Virus record (IMG/VR): IMGVR_UViG_3300038701_000915
Coordinates: 1-36,052 of that record
From: a virus
Direction: 5' to 3' (one strand)
DNA length: 36,052 nucleotides
Shown here: positions 16,150-25,244 of the stretch, piece by piece
How positions within the stretch are numbered: position 1 is the stretch's first letter
Layout: each line of letters opens with the position of its first letter
The notes under the pieces: model-generated
Database searches by the model: none
The model's input: the letters and a program-made list of their open reading frames with translations, nothing else
Told to the model about the DNA's origin: nothing
Translations under genes and position numbers: made by a program

Positions 16150-16983
16150 ATGGCTAATATATTTTCTCAACAAGGTTTAGGTAGTATGCTTCAGAATCAA
16201 TTGGATGTATACGACAAGCGCAAAACACAAGCGGTTAACCGTCAATTAGTACAAGCTCAAATAGACGCGCAGAAAGCTAAAGCAGCTCAAATGCGTGATC
16301 CAAGCTATGCGGCTAGTCAACAACCATCTGCGGTGCAAGAGTATCAATTTTACCAAGGGTTAAGTCCAGAAGAGCAGCAGCGTTATTTAAGTGTAAAACG
16401 TAGTACGCCAGAAGAGGCATTAATGCGAAAGGGTGTGCGTATTGACCCAGCTACAGGACAAGCTATTCCGTTAAGTGGTTATGCTGATGTTTTGGGTGGT
16501 ATAGAGGCTGCAAAAGTTGGCGCAACAGGTCAAGCAAAGATTGAGACGGCAAAGGCTGCGGAGCTAAAAGAGCGTGAAGCAATGTTGCCAGAGTTAGAAA
16601 AGACGATAGCCGAGTTAAACGAGTTGGGGAAACAAGCCACATATACGCGTGCTGGCCAATTAAGGGATTTATTCCTTAAAGAAACAGGCCAAGAAGAGAG
16701 TGAAGGGGCATTAGCTCGAACAGCGTATGTAGCTATGGTTGATAACCAAATTCTGCCATTATTACGTCAAACGTTTGGTGCTGCATTTACAGCTGCGGAA
16801 GGTGATAGGCTTAGAAATACATTAGGTGATCCAAATAAATCTCCTAAGGCTAAGAAGTTTGTTCTAGATGCTTTTATTAAGCAGAAGAAGAAAGATATTA
16901 AATCATTAAAGCGTGAATTAGAGTCACAAACCCCTTCTACCGCGAGTGATGATGTAATAAGTTATGAGGAGTTTTTGAAATAA
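16150..16983 (+). CDS. Internal virion/ejection protein, gp20-like position
   Basis: The 277-residue protein begins MANIFSQQGLGSMLQNQLDV and is largely helical and Gln/Ala/Lys-rich, with GATGQAKIETAKAAELKERE in the middle and a C-terminal helix (KKDIKSLKRELES). It shares its last base with the next start (TAATG). It takes the second place in the three-gene ejection module. Sequence alone gives only a general match. Confidence 0.65.
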   Translation: MANIFSQQGLGSMLQNQLDVYDKRKTQAVNRQLVQAQIDAQKAKAAQMRDPSYAASQQPSAVQEYQFYQGLSPEEQQRYLSVKRSTPEEALMRKGVRIDPATGQAIPLSGYADVLGGIEAAKVGATGQAKIETAKAAELKEREAMLPELEKTIAELNELGKQATYTRAGQLRDLFLKETGQEESEGALARTAYVAMVDNQILPLLRQTFGAAFTAAEGDRLRNTLGDPNKSPKAKKFVLDAFIKQKKKDIKSLKRELESQTPSTASDDVISYEEFLK

Positions 16984-18491
16984 TGCCAATTGTTGCAATG
17001 CCTGATGGTCAAAGAGTTAACTTCCCTGATACAATGAGCCGTGAGCAGATTAAGGCGGCTATATTATCTAAATATCCAACTGCTGGACAACCTGAGGAAC
17101 AAGTGGCAACTGGTGAATCTATTATACCTGAGAAGCCTCAAGAAGGTGGTTTTATGGCTGGGCAAAGAGAGCGCGGTGCATATCTAGCTGATATTATCGG
17201 AGCGCAACAGCGAGGTGAGCAAACATTAGGTGAGACTATTGGTCAAGTTGGCGGTAATATTATTGGTACTGCTGGCGATGTAATTGGTGAGGGTGTTAGT
17301 CAAGTTGCTAAGGGTGTATATAATGTGTTACCAGAAGGGGCGCAAGAGTATATAAAAGAAACAGCATCTTCTATTGGTGGTAGTGATGTAGGCCAGTTAG
17401 CTGGTAAAGCTGCACAAGAATATGAGGCGAACTTAAAAGCATTTGAGAAGTCAAACCCACGTTTTGCTAGGAATTTAAAAGCAATTCGTGAAGCTGCAGT
17501 CTTAACCCCATTAGGAACACCTGCTGTTCGTGCGGCGGCTAAAGGTGCGGTTACCCCAGTTGGCAAGGCTGCTACAAGCGTGGCTAAAGGTGTAACGCCA
17601 TCTATTCCAAAGCCTATATACAAAGCAGAGCCAGTAAAAGAGATATCAAGCGGTTTATATAAGCAAGTAGAAGAGGCTGGTGGGTCATTACGTCCAGAGG
17701 CTCGTGATATTCTAATAAACAAAGTTGAGCAATTAGCAGATATTGGTGGCGAGAGATTAACTTCGGGTAAGAGTGTTTTTGAAGATATGCTTGACACATT
17801 ATCTAAGAAGCAAGGGCAACCATTAACTCTAAAAGGCGTTGAAGATTTAGACAAAGAGTTAACTGGACTGATACAAAAAGAACGTACAATTGCTGGTATA
17901 TCTCCAGAAGGCCTTAAACTACAAGACTTGCAGGATGACTTTAGAAATGTGATTAGGAATCCAACAGAAGATCTAGTTATTGGTGGCCGCGAAGGTTTTG
18001 ACGCATTAAAAAGCGCGACGAGTCAATGGGCTGCTGGTAAGAAATTAGAAGAAATAGAAAGTATCTTTGAATACGCTAAAAAGACAGATAACCCTGCTAC
18101 ATCAATTAAAGCCCAATTTAGAACATTATCACGCAATAAAAAGCGCATGGCTGGTTACACTCCAGCAGAGCAGGAATTAATTAAACAAGCTGCAGAATCT
18201 AGTTTATTTGCTGATTTCTTGCGTACTACAGCTGGAAGTCGTTTAATCAGTAGTGTGATGGGAACGGTTGGTGGTGCATTAGGTGGTGGCTTTATGGGTG
18301 CTGCTGTTGGCGGTGGTGCAGGAGCTGCGTTATCAGGTAGTGCAAGAAAAGGTGCGGAGGTATTACAAAAAGGTAGGGTTAAAAAGCTTCAACGTGAGGT
18401 ATCAAAGAGGGTTGAGATCCCACAAGAGATCTATAATCTACCTCCTAAAGAAGCTAAAGAAGCTCTAAAGAGACTTAAAAAGGGCGATTAA
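16983..18491 (+). CDS. Large internal ejection protein, gp16-like position
   Basis: The 502-residue protein opens MPIVAMPDGQRVNFPDTMSR followed by EQIKAAILSKYP, a short domain widespread at the N-terminus of phage internal proteins. Helical segments follow (VGGNIIGTAGDVIGEGVSQV near 85-105), and a Gly/Ala-rich hydrophobic stretch near 420-450 (VGGALGGGFMGAAVGGGAGA) could span or insert in a membrane. The end is basic. This fits a DNA-ejection channel protein. No lytic transglycosylase motif is seen. Confidence 0.7.
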   Translation: MPIVAMPDGQRVNFPDTMSREQIKAAILSKYPTAGQPEEQVATGESIIPEKPQEGGFMAGQRERGAYLADIIGAQQRGEQTLGETIGQVGGNIIGTAGDVIGEGVSQVAKGVYNVLPEGAQEYIKETASSIGGSDVGQLAGKAAQEYEANLKAFEKSNPRFARNLKAIREAAVLTPLGTPAVRAAAKGAVTPVGKAATSVAKGVTPSIPKPIYKAEPVKEISSGLYKQVEEAGGSLRPEARDILINKVEQLADIGGERLTSGKSVFEDMLDTLSKKQGQPLTLKGVEDLDKELTGLIQKERTIAGISPEGLKLQDLQDDFRNVIRNPTEDLVIGGREGFDALKSATSQWAAGKKLEEIESIFEYAKKTDNPATSIKAQFRTLSRNKKRMAGYTPAEQELIKQAAESSLFADFLRTTAGSRLISSVMGTVGGALGGGFMGAAVGGGAGAALSGSARKGAEVLQKGRVKKLQREVSKRVEIPQEIYNLPPKEAKEALKRLKKGD

Positions 18492-18531
18492 TAAATAAGA
18501 CAAAACAGCGTAAAAACTAATAGTTGCTGAG

Positions 18532-18608
18532 TATAATATTATTAATGTAATCGTTGTATTAATTTGATTTAAAATATGTGTCATGTGGTTTATGCTAACA
18601 TGAGACAT
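18532..18608 (+). promoter_or_regulatory. Leader of tail-fibre gene with inverted repeat
   Basis: The intergenic stretch has a perfect TATAAT (18532-18537) but no good -35. ATGTGTCATGT (18576-18586) pairs with ACATGAGACAT (18598-18608) with one mismatch, around an 11-base loop. The arm lengths suggest an operator or an mRNA hairpin close to the fibre gene. Confidence 0.45.
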
Positions 18609-18632
18609 TTATAAAAACAAGGGACAAATAAC

Positions 18633-20510
18633 ATGGCAGTATTAATGACGCCCCCATATCTACAATTTTTTGACGCTAATGGTGATGTTTTGGCTGGTGG
18701 CAAGGTTTATACTTACACAGCAACAGGCACGTTTAGCACAGCAAAAGCGACGTTCACAACAGAAGCAGGAGATGTAGAGCATCCAAACCCTGTTATATTA
18801 GATGCTGCGGGCAGGCCTGCGACTGGTAATGGATCAATTTGGTTGTCTGGAACTTATGACTTTGTCGTTAAAGATGCGAATGATGTAGAGATAGAAAGCA
18901 CACAAAATGTTACAGCTTTTACTGCGCTACCTTCAACTAGTGATGCGTACTTTGAAAGCTTTAGTGGAACAGGGATACAAACAGCGTTTACTACATCTGA
19001 TGATTTAGGCGTTGATGAGAAAGCAATTTATGTGTGGGTTAATAGTGGTTTGCAAGAGTCAGTAACAAATGGTGACTTTGCGACAGATTCAGGTTGGACA
19101 AAAGGAGCGGGTTGGACAATAGGTTCAGGAGTTGCAACAGCTACAGGAGCTATCTCAACAGCTATATCACAAACGTCTATTACAAGTGTTATTGAGGGAC
19201 AAGCATATTCAGTTACATATACAATTACACGTTCAGCGGGTGGATTAATTCCATCGGTTGGCGGTAATAACGGCACGGAGCAAACAGCATCTGGCACTTA
19301 CACAGAGGTTATTATTGCAGGGGCGACACAAGAGTTAGCGTTTACTGGTAATAGTTTTACTGGCACTCTTGATAATGTAAGTATCACGCAAGCAGTATCA
19401 TCTGGTTATGAATTACAAAATCCAAGCTCTTACACAATTGACGGAACAACATTAACATTTGCAACAGCTCCCGCAACGGGAACAAATAATATATATGTTT
19501 CAGCCCCATCGTTATTAGTAGGTGCGGCTTCAAGTGCGGCGGCAGATGCGGCAACAAGCGCAGCAGAGGCATCAGCAAGTGCGAATGAGGCCTCAAGCGC
19601 AGCGGGTTTAATCACAGTAACATCTACAACAAGTGTTGAGATTGGAACTGGTGCAAAAGTGTTTACGGTGGCATCTGGTTTGTCACTTAATGCAGGGCAA
19701 TTTATCTTAGTAGCAAGTGACGCGTCACCACAAGCAAATTATATGTGGGGTTCTATTGCTAGTTACTCAGGAACTACCTTAACAGTTACAGTTGAGGCAA
19801 CAAGTGGCTCAGGCACATTAGCAGATTGGACTATGTACCTAACAGGCGAACGTGGTGAGACAGGAGCTACAGGCTCTATTAGTGATCTATCTGGTGTACC
19901 AGCAGGAACGGTTACCACATCTGATAAATTAATATTTGATGATGTAGATGATTCCAATAATACTAAATCAACAACTGTTGGTGATTTATTAGACTTATCG
20001 TCTAATACATGGGAGTTATTATCTACACAGACAGCTAGTGCTTCTACCTCTATTGATTTTGAGAGTTTAATAGATGGTACATATAGAACTTATGCAGTTA
20101 TTATGTCAAATATAGTGCCAAGTGTAGGTGCGGAGGGACTTCATCTCCGCACAAGCACCAATAACGGCAGCTCATACGACGCTACAAACTATGAGTATCA
20201 TACAGAAAACAGCAGTTTAACATCAGCGTCTTATTCTGGTACAACAGGTGGTGCAGGTGCAGCGCAAATTGTAGTTGCCTCTAGTTTGGGAAGTGCAACG
20301 GCTAATAATGGTGGATATAGTGGGGTTTTATATATGTTTAGTCCAGACGAAGCTGTTTATACTCAATTTAGAAGTATAGGTTTGAACGCAACAAGTGACC
20401 AGTCTGTAAAAGGTGTAAGGTCAGTAGCTGAATCAGTAGATGCAATTAGATTCTTACCTCAAAGTGGAAATTTTACAAGCGGAACATTTAAATTATACGG
20501 TATAAACTAA
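18633..20510 (+). CDS. Tail fibre with inserted carbohydrate-binding-like domain
   Basis: The 625-residue fibre has a conserved N-terminal anchor (1-95: LQFFDANGDVLAGGKVYTYT, ...NPVILDAAGRP...GTYDFVV). A fibre repeat domain (about 104-292) is split: after IYVWVNSGLQE a block of about 112 residues (144-256, NGDFATDSGWTKGAGWTIGS ... TGTLDNVSI) resembling CBM/CenC-type lectin modules is inserted before SYTIDGTTLTFATAPATG. An Ala/Ser coiled stretch (298-325), a short collagen-like GERGETGATG (405-414) and a beta-rich C-terminal domain (455-625) follow. It should attach to the virion through its N-terminus and bind host surface glycans. Confidence 0.85.
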   Translation: MAVLMTPPYLQFFDANGDVLAGGKVYTYTATGTFSTAKATFTTEAGDVEHPNPVILDAAGRPATGNGSIWLSGTYDFVVKDANDVEIESTQNVTAFTALPSTSDAYFESFSGTGIQTAFTTSDDLGVDEKAIYVWVNSGLQESVTNGDFATDSGWTKGAGWTIGSGVATATGAISTAISQTSITSVIEGQAYSVTYTITRSAGGLIPSVGGNNGTEQTASGTYTEVIIAGATQELAFTGNSFTGTLDNVSITQAVSSGYELQNPSSYTIDGTTLTFATAPATGTNNIYVSAPSLLVGAASSAAADAATSAAEASASANEASSAAGLITVTSTTSVEIGTGAKVFTVASGLSLNAGQFILVASDASPQANYMWGSIASYSGTTLTVTVEATSGSGTLADWTMYLTGERGETGATGSISDLSGVPAGTVTTSDKLIFDDVDDSNNTKSTTVGDLLDLSSNTWELLSTQTASASTSIDFESLIDGTYRTYAVIMSNIVPSVGAEGLHLRTSTNNGSSYDATNYEYHTENSSLTSASYSGTTGGAGAAQIVVASSLGSATANNGGYSGVLYMFSPDEAVYTQFRSIGLNATSDQSVKGVRSVAESVDAIRFLPQSGNFTSGTFKLYGIN

Positions 20511-20803
20511 TGAAAAAAGCAATCGATTTAAACGGCAATGAAGTTGAAGTGTCAATTGATACTCCAGTTAAAACAAAGAACGGCGTACATTATTTACTAA
20601 GTGACGCTGATAATCTAGAGCTGGAAGAGCGTGAGACGGCTTATACAAAAGCTTTAGCGGAACGAAAAGCAAATGAATATAAAGCAAAACGCCAAGCTGA
20701 ATATGGCACTATGGCGGAGCAAATGGAATACTTAGTCGAAAACGGATATGATGCGTGGAAAGCTAGGGTCGAAGAAATTAAACTTAAATATCCAAAAGGT
20801 TAA
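20510..20803 (+). CDS. Tail-fibre chaperone-like small protein
   Basis: The 97-residue protein starts in the TAATG of the fibre stop. It has an N-terminal beta part and a C-terminal pattern KRQAEYGTMAEQMEYLVENG, then KYPKG, which is common in small proteins downstream of phage fibres. Related sequences are often called tail-fibre assembly or XkdW-like. A chaperone or minor virion role is inferred. Confidence 0.55.
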   Translation: MKKAIDLNGNEVEVSIDTPVKTKNGVHYLLSDADNLELEERETAYTKALAERKANEYKAKRQAEYGTMAEQMEYLVENGYDAWKARVEEIKLKYPKG

Positions 20804-20805
20804 CA

Positions 20806-22431
20806 ATGTCTGATAATTTATTTGATATACCTATTAATTTCACAGGCCAAAAGGGTGATCGAGGCGAACGTGGCTTGCAAGGTCTAAAAGGTGAGCAAGG
20901 CATCCGTGGTGAAAAAGGAGATAAAGGAGATAAAGGCGACAAGGGTGACGCGGGGCTAGATGGAGAGGACGGCAAAGATGGCCTTAATGGAAAGAATGGT
21001 AAGGATGGTAAAAACGGCAAAGATGGTCGTGACGGCAAAGATGGTGAAAATGGTGACTCAGCATATGAGTTATGGTTAGAGGAGGGAAACGAAGGTGATC
21101 TTGCTGCATTCTTTAAGTCGTTAAAAGGTAAAGATGCTCAATTACCTCAATACTACGGTAATGCTTTGACGGAGTTATTGGAGTTAAATGATACTAATAT
21201 TGTTAATCCACAAAATAATGAAACATTATCTTATAATGCCACGACTCGCAAGTGGGAGAATACCTACCAACCGCAAAGTGTGCGTTATGTAACATCACAA
21301 GAAGATTTCGGTGAATGTATAGATGGGGTTATTGAATTAGAAGATATAAATTATATTGTTGATGCTACTGTGATTCTTACATGTAGATTTAGCATTCCAG
21401 AGGGTGGTATAGTTGCATTTAGTACGTCGCATAAATTTAAGAACTTCCTTGTGTATGCGGGTAGTGATACATTATTTACTGGTAATCCTCAGCGATTAGA
21501 AATAAAAGATCTAGTTATATCGGGCAATGCTAACGCTACATTGTTTAACATAACAGGCGCAGCAGGCGTTAGAACGACTTTATTATGGGATGGTTGTTTG
21601 TTTACATTATTTGGCACGCTAGGAACTGTGACAGACATATTAACTTTTGCAGCTTTTAACCCAGACGTGACAAATATGAATGCGGGATTGACATTTAATA
21701 ACACAACTGGCGAGCCTGACTTTATCTGGACTGGTGGTCGCATAGGAAATGAAACAGATGTTACAGGTGCGTTAACAGCAGTAACCTTAACAGGATTAAC
21801 TGGCTTGGTTAATATTAATGGTGTTCAGGTTCGATTAAATACAAATCAATATGCGTTCAAATTCGACAATAGTTTAAATATTATTGATGATGTGGAAGTG
21901 TCTAATTGCCCTGTAAATATCACAGGCGGAGGTGGGTTAATAGACCCTACAGGTAAACAGTATGATGATGTTGATGTCACGTTGTCAGGTAATGCGAACA
22001 GTCGCAATAGCGCTCATGTTGGTGGGTATGTGTTATCTGCTAACACCACAGAGACTGTAATTAGCACGGCAGATACATATACATCAAGTGGGCTAACTCC
22101 TACTCCAGATGCAACGAATGAGGGCTTTACTGTGTCAGGTAGTGTTGTGACTAGCACGGCAAAGCAGCCAGACACAAAGACTATTCAAGTCACTGGTAAT
22201 ATATCGATGGCGTCAGGCAGTAGTAAGGTTGTGGAAGTGGGGGTATTCCTAAATAATGTACTCCAATATGAGACAATAGTTGCACCAGACCCGACAGGAA
22301 CAAAGACAGGTCTATATGTAATAGCACTATCGCTTTTTATTGAAAAAGATGATACACTAGAGGTGAAATACAAGAATGTTGATGATACAACAAATATAGT
22401 AATAGAAAACGAATCACTAACAATAACATAA
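20806..22431 (+). CDS. Collagen-like tail fibre
   Basis: The 541-residue protein has about 24 uninterrupted Gly-X-Y triplets from residue 11 to 82 (for example GERGLQGLKGEQG), which form a trimeric collagen-like rod. Immediately after comes SAYELWLEEGNEGDLAAFFK with SLKG, the trimerising/capping motif seen in many bacterial and phage collagen-like proteins. Residues about 150-400 are beta-rich and may form a beta-helix or receptor-binding head, with a C-terminal beta domain (410-541). It is likely a side fibre. Confidence 0.82.
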   Translation: MSDNLFDIPINFTGQKGDRGERGLQGLKGEQGIRGEKGDKGDKGDKGDAGLDGEDGKDGLNGKNGKDGKNGKDGRDGKDGENGDSAYELWLEEGNEGDLAAFFKSLKGKDAQLPQYYGNALTELLELNDTNIVNPQNNETLSYNATTRKWENTYQPQSVRYVTSQEDFGECIDGVIELEDINYIVDATVILTCRFSIPEGGIVAFSTSHKFKNFLVYAGSDTLFTGNPQRLEIKDLVISGNANATLFNITGAAGVRTTLLWDGCLFTLFGTLGTVTDILTFAAFNPDVTNMNAGLTFNNTTGEPDFIWTGGRIGNETDVTGALTAVTLTGLTGLVNINGVQVRLNTNQYAFKFDNSLNIIDDVEVSNCPVNITGGGGLIDPTGKQYDDVDVTLSGNANSRNSAHVGGYVLSANTTETVISTADTYTSSGLTPTPDATNEGFTVSGSVVTSTAKQPDTKTIQVTGNISMASGSSKVVEVGVFLNNVLQYETIVAPDPTGTKTGLYVIALSLFIEKDDTLEVKYKNVDDTTNIVIENESLTIT

Positions 22432-22441
22432 GGACAGTACA

Positions 22442-22789
22442 ATGGCACAACAAAAGATTTTAGCAACAACAATAACAATCGCATCTGGTACTGATACAGA
22501 TGTTATTGATTTACAAAATAGAGTTCTAGTAGGCGTTCAACTGCCAGCTAGCGTTGCAAGTACGGCTATGACTATAGATGCAGCTTATAAAAGTGATGCA
22601 ACTTTTGCGCCTATATATGATGGATTAGGCCAATATGGCGCAGTCGGGGATGTTAGTTTTACAGTAGCTGCGAGTAAGTATGTTCTTATTCCACCTACTA
22701 TTACAGCGGGTATATCATTTGTTAAGCTAAGCTTTGGCACATCTGAAACTGCAAAAACTTATACTTATTTCACTAGAGAGATAGATTAA
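22442..22789 (+). CDS. Small beta-rich tail protein
   Basis: The 115-residue protein is all-beta by pattern (ATTITIASGTDTDVIDLQNR, then VLVGVQLPASV, ending TYTYFTREID). It lies between fibre and lectin genes with AAGGACAGTACA ahead of the start. Similar short proteins occur next to tail genes in aquatic phages. A fibre accessory or capsid decoration role is possible. Confidence 0.6.
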   Translation: MAQQKILATTITIASGTDTDVIDLQNRVLVGVQLPASVASTAMTIDAAYKSDATFAPIYDGLGQYGAVGDVSFTVAASKYVLIPPTITAGISFVKLSFGTSETAKTYTYFTREID

Positions 22790-22790
22790 T

Positions 22791-24236
22791 ATGTCTGATT
22801 TACTTTTATTTGATGAGCAGCCTTTTTTACCCACTCGCATCGGAGGCAACAACCTTCAATTATGGCTTGACGCTGCTGATGCTTCAACTATAACAGAGTC
22901 TAGCGGTAGTGTTAGCGCATGGGCGGATAAGTCTGGCAATGGCAACAATGCCACACAAGGTACAGGAAGCGCGCAGCCTACAACTGGTGTTAGAACTTTA
23001 AACGGCAAAAACGCTTTAGAATTTGATGGTGGTGATTACTTAAGTGCTGACTCGTTAAGCTCTATATTTAGCGGTTCAGATAAGCCAACAACTATATTTC
23101 TGGTATGTTCAAGTGTTGATGTTTTAACGCAACAATATGTATTTCTTGCAGGGAACGATGCAAGTGTAACTCCTTTAAATGGTGCTCTATATAATGGTGG
23201 AACTGCCATATTTGGCACAAATAGGAGGGATGATGGTTCTACAATAAAATCAGTAACGAGTGGCACAGTAGTAAATTATACACCTAATGTTTTTGCTATT
23301 GTAAACACAGGAACAAGTGTTGATTTATACTTTGATTCTAGTTTAGTGGTAGATGGTGGTGATTTAGATGTTGCAGCAGCTACGATTGATAATTTTACAA
23401 TAGGAGCGTCTGATAGAGGGGGGATAGTAGGGCAATATTTTAATGGTGTTATGGGTGAGGGTATTATCTACGATAGAGCGTTAAGCACGTCAGAAATTAG
23501 TCAAGTAAACGCATATTTAACCAGTAAATGGTTAGGCTTTAGAACCCCGACTGACATAGCTGGTTTACAAGCATGGTACGACACTACAAGCGACGATTAC
23601 TTAACGCTTGATGGTAGCGCGATAACTCAATTCTTAGATCGTTCTGGTAATGGTAATGATTCAAATGTGCAGGGTACAGCTTCGGCTAGACCAACAAGAA
23701 CTGCTAGTCAGATTAATGGGTTGCAAGCTGCTGTGTTTGATGGTGGTGATGTTTTAGAATTGCCGAGCGCTTTGTATTCAATTTCCAATGATGATAACAC
23801 CATTTTCTTAGTTTCGCAGCAAGCAACTGATTCAGGAAATCAAGAGCGTGTTTATAGTATGACAGAGGGTGGAAGTGGTAGACATTATTTTCAATATGGA
23901 ACGGCAGCAGGAACTGTAAGGTGGGCTTCAAATACTACTGGAGCGCAGACTATAGACACAGGAAACACTAATACGGACTTTAATATTATTAGAGGATTCC
24001 GAGATGGGACAACACAGGGATTGTCTATAAATGGAGCAACTGCAACCACAGATTCGCAAGGGGCAAATGAGCCAGATATAGACGGCGCGGTAATTGGGGC
24101 GCAGACTACAGCATTAGCAAATCCGTTTATAGGCAGTATAGCAGAAATACTAATCTACGACAGAGCATTAACATCTACCGAAATAGACAACATAGAAAAT
24201 TATTTATCAGCAAAATATAATATAGGTTTAGCATAA
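22791..24236 (+). CDS. Tail lectin with two LamG-like domains
   Basis: The 481-residue protein contains two copies of a concanavalin/LamG-like fold: residues about 19-250 (LQLWLDAADASTITE ... WADKSGNGNNATQ ... IYDRALSTSEISQVNAYL) and about 262-480 (LQAWYDTTSDDYLTL ... FLDRSGNGNDSNVQ ... IYDRALTSTEIDNIENYL). The copies have diverged, which points to an old duplication. Such domains bind carbohydrate. The short N-terminus (SDLLLFDEQPFLPTR) may attach it to the tail. With the other two fibres it gives three likely receptor-binding proteins. Confidence 0.82.
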   Translation: MSDLLLFDEQPFLPTRIGGNNLQLWLDAADASTITESSGSVSAWADKSGNGNNATQGTGSAQPTTGVRTLNGKNALEFDGGDYLSADSLSSIFSGSDKPTTIFLVCSSVDVLTQQYVFLAGNDASVTPLNGALYNGGTAIFGTNRRDDGSTIKSVTSGTVVNYTPNVFAIVNTGTSVDLYFDSSLVVDGGDLDVAAATIDNFTIGASDRGGIVGQYFNGVMGEGIIYDRALSTSEISQVNAYLTSKWLGFRTPTDIAGLQAWYDTTSDDYLTLDGSAITQFLDRSGNGNDSNVQGTASARPTRTASQINGLQAAVFDGGDVLELPSALYSISNDDNTIFLVSQQATDSGNQERVYSMTEGGSGRHYFQYGTAAGTVRWASNTTGAQTIDTGNTNTDFNIIRGFRDGTTQGLSINGATATTDSQGANEPDIDGAVIGAQTTALANPFIGSIAEILIYDRALTSTEIDNIENYLSAKYNIGLA

Positions 24237-24487
24237 TGAGAAAGTACTACACAGGAACACAAACAGAAGTTCAAGAAGCTTTAGATAAAATTAACACTAA
24301 CTCTGGATTCCCTAACGAATCAGCTCAAACGTGGGCTAATATACAGCCGACAGCTAATGATGGCGAGTTCTATATAGAAGCTCCTGTCAATGGATATGGT
24401 GGTCTAACTGGTGAACAGATGATGGATGGTGTGACTCTTACATTAGTTGATAGTGTTACGCTACCTGACGTTGAATCAGAACTATAG
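24236..24487 (+). CDS. Small protein at the end of the fibre block
   Basis: The 83-residue protein starts in the stop of the lectin gene (TAATG). It begins MRKYYTGTQTEVQEALDKIN and is mixed alpha/beta, with a Gly-rich turn (VNGYGGLTGEQMMDG). I recognise no family. Virion association is inferred from coupling to the lectin gene. Confidence 0.6.
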   Translation: MRKYYTGTQTEVQEALDKINTNSGFPNESAQTWANIQPTANDGEFYIEAPVNGYGGLTGEQMMDGVTLTLVDSVTLPDVESEL

Positions 24488-24513
24488 ACAAAACATGTTA
24501 TTTATCATATACT
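24485..24513 (+). promoter_or_regulatory. Possible lysis-cassette promoter
   Basis: TAGACA (24485-24490), 17 bases and TATACT (24508-24513) lie in a 56-base gap before the lysis genes. The -35 differs from consensus at one base. Confidence 0.6.
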
Positions 24514-24543
24514 TAGGTTAAGAAACAAAGAAAGGAGTATAAC

Positions 24544-24654
24544 GTGCCAAGAAAAAAACCAAGTAAAGAAACAGTAAAAGTGATTAGAAAAGCTACTGGT
24601 GCTAATAAGCCAAAGCGTGGAACACCTAAAGGAAAGGGTTATAAACGTGCTTAG
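24544..24654 (+). CDS. 36-residue basic protein
   Basis: A GTG start with AAAGGAG ahead reads PRKKPSKETVKVIRKATG and ends in a Lys/Gly/Arg-rich tail. Roughly a third of the residues are basic. Its end overlaps the GTG start of the membrane protein at 24647. A nucleic-acid-binding or lysis-control role cannot be told apart from sequence. Confidence 0.55.
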   Translation: MPRKKPSKETVKVIRKATGANKPKRGTPKGKGYKRA

Positions 24655-24967
24655 TAATATTGTTAATATAATAGCGTTATTGATTATTGTTACATTATCT
24701 GTTATACCTACGATATTCGGGTCGTCTATGGGAGATGACATATTTTACTTAACAGATAGTTTGATTCATCGTGTTATTAACGTTATATATTCTATTCTTC
24801 TTATTGGTTTTGTGTGGATTACTTACGGCTCTAGATTCCTCAAGTTCTTAGTAGTTGTAGCATTTTTTGTAAGTGCAGCATATACAGCGTCTTTTATCTA
24901 TACATTAATACAACAAGCACCACAGCAAGAGTTAAGAAAGGAGTTGATATACCATGACTCCTACTGA
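24647..24967 (+). CDS. Three-span membrane protein, possible holin
   Basis: From GTG 24647 the product is 106 residues with hydrophobic segments at about 5-24, 42-61 and 65-85 (NIVNIIALLIIVTLSV; VIYSILLIGFVWITYG; FLVVVAFFVSAAYTASFIY). GGAAAGGG lies upstream within the preceding gene. Size and topology fit a class I holin or antiholin. It precedes the 1-TM protein and the endopeptidase, as in lysis cassettes. Family not identified. Confidence 0.6.
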   Translation: MLSNIVNIIALLIIVTLSVIPTIFGSSMGDDIFYLTDSLIHRVINVIYSILLIGFVWITYGSRFLKFLVVVAFFVSAAYTASFIYTLIQQAPQQELRKELIYHDSY

Positions 24968-25244
24968 TACAGAGGACTTGATAAAAGCTCTCCAGACCGT
25001 TCTTGATGAAGATGTTAAAGCATCCACAAAAGCTATTACAGCATCAACAAAAGCTGCGTCTGGTATAAAACTTGCTGCATGGTCGTTTACAGGTTTAGCA
25101 GTTGTTATAGGTTTCTTTGCATTGGAAGTAAGGAATGCAACGATAAAGAATAGTGAATTGATTAATACTCTTGATAAGCGTGTTATAGTGTTAGAAAAAG
25201 ATGTAGAAACAATCTTGAGAACCACAGCGTACGAGGATAGATAA
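24954..25244 (+). CDS. Single-span lysis-associated protein
   Basis: The 96-residue protein has a helical N-terminal part (1-38, TEDLIKALQTVLDEDVKAST), one hydrophobic span at about 40-57 (AAWSFTGLAVVIGFFAL) and a C-terminal coiled coil (ELINTLDKRVIVLEKDVETI). This is like small phage proteins placed just before endolysins, with holin-accessory or i-spanin roles. AAGGAG is nine bases ahead. It overlaps the upstream gene by 14 bases. Confidence 0.6.
   Translation: MTPTDTEDLIKALQTVLDEDVKASTKAITASTKAASGIKLAAWSFTGLAVVIGFFALEVRNATIKNSELINTLDKRVIVLEKDVETILRTTAYEDR

Noticed and set aside
17300-17854. 184-residue minus-strand frame within the ejection gene
   Set aside because: Shadow of Gly/Ala-rich coding sequence; no ribosome site and no operon context on that strand.
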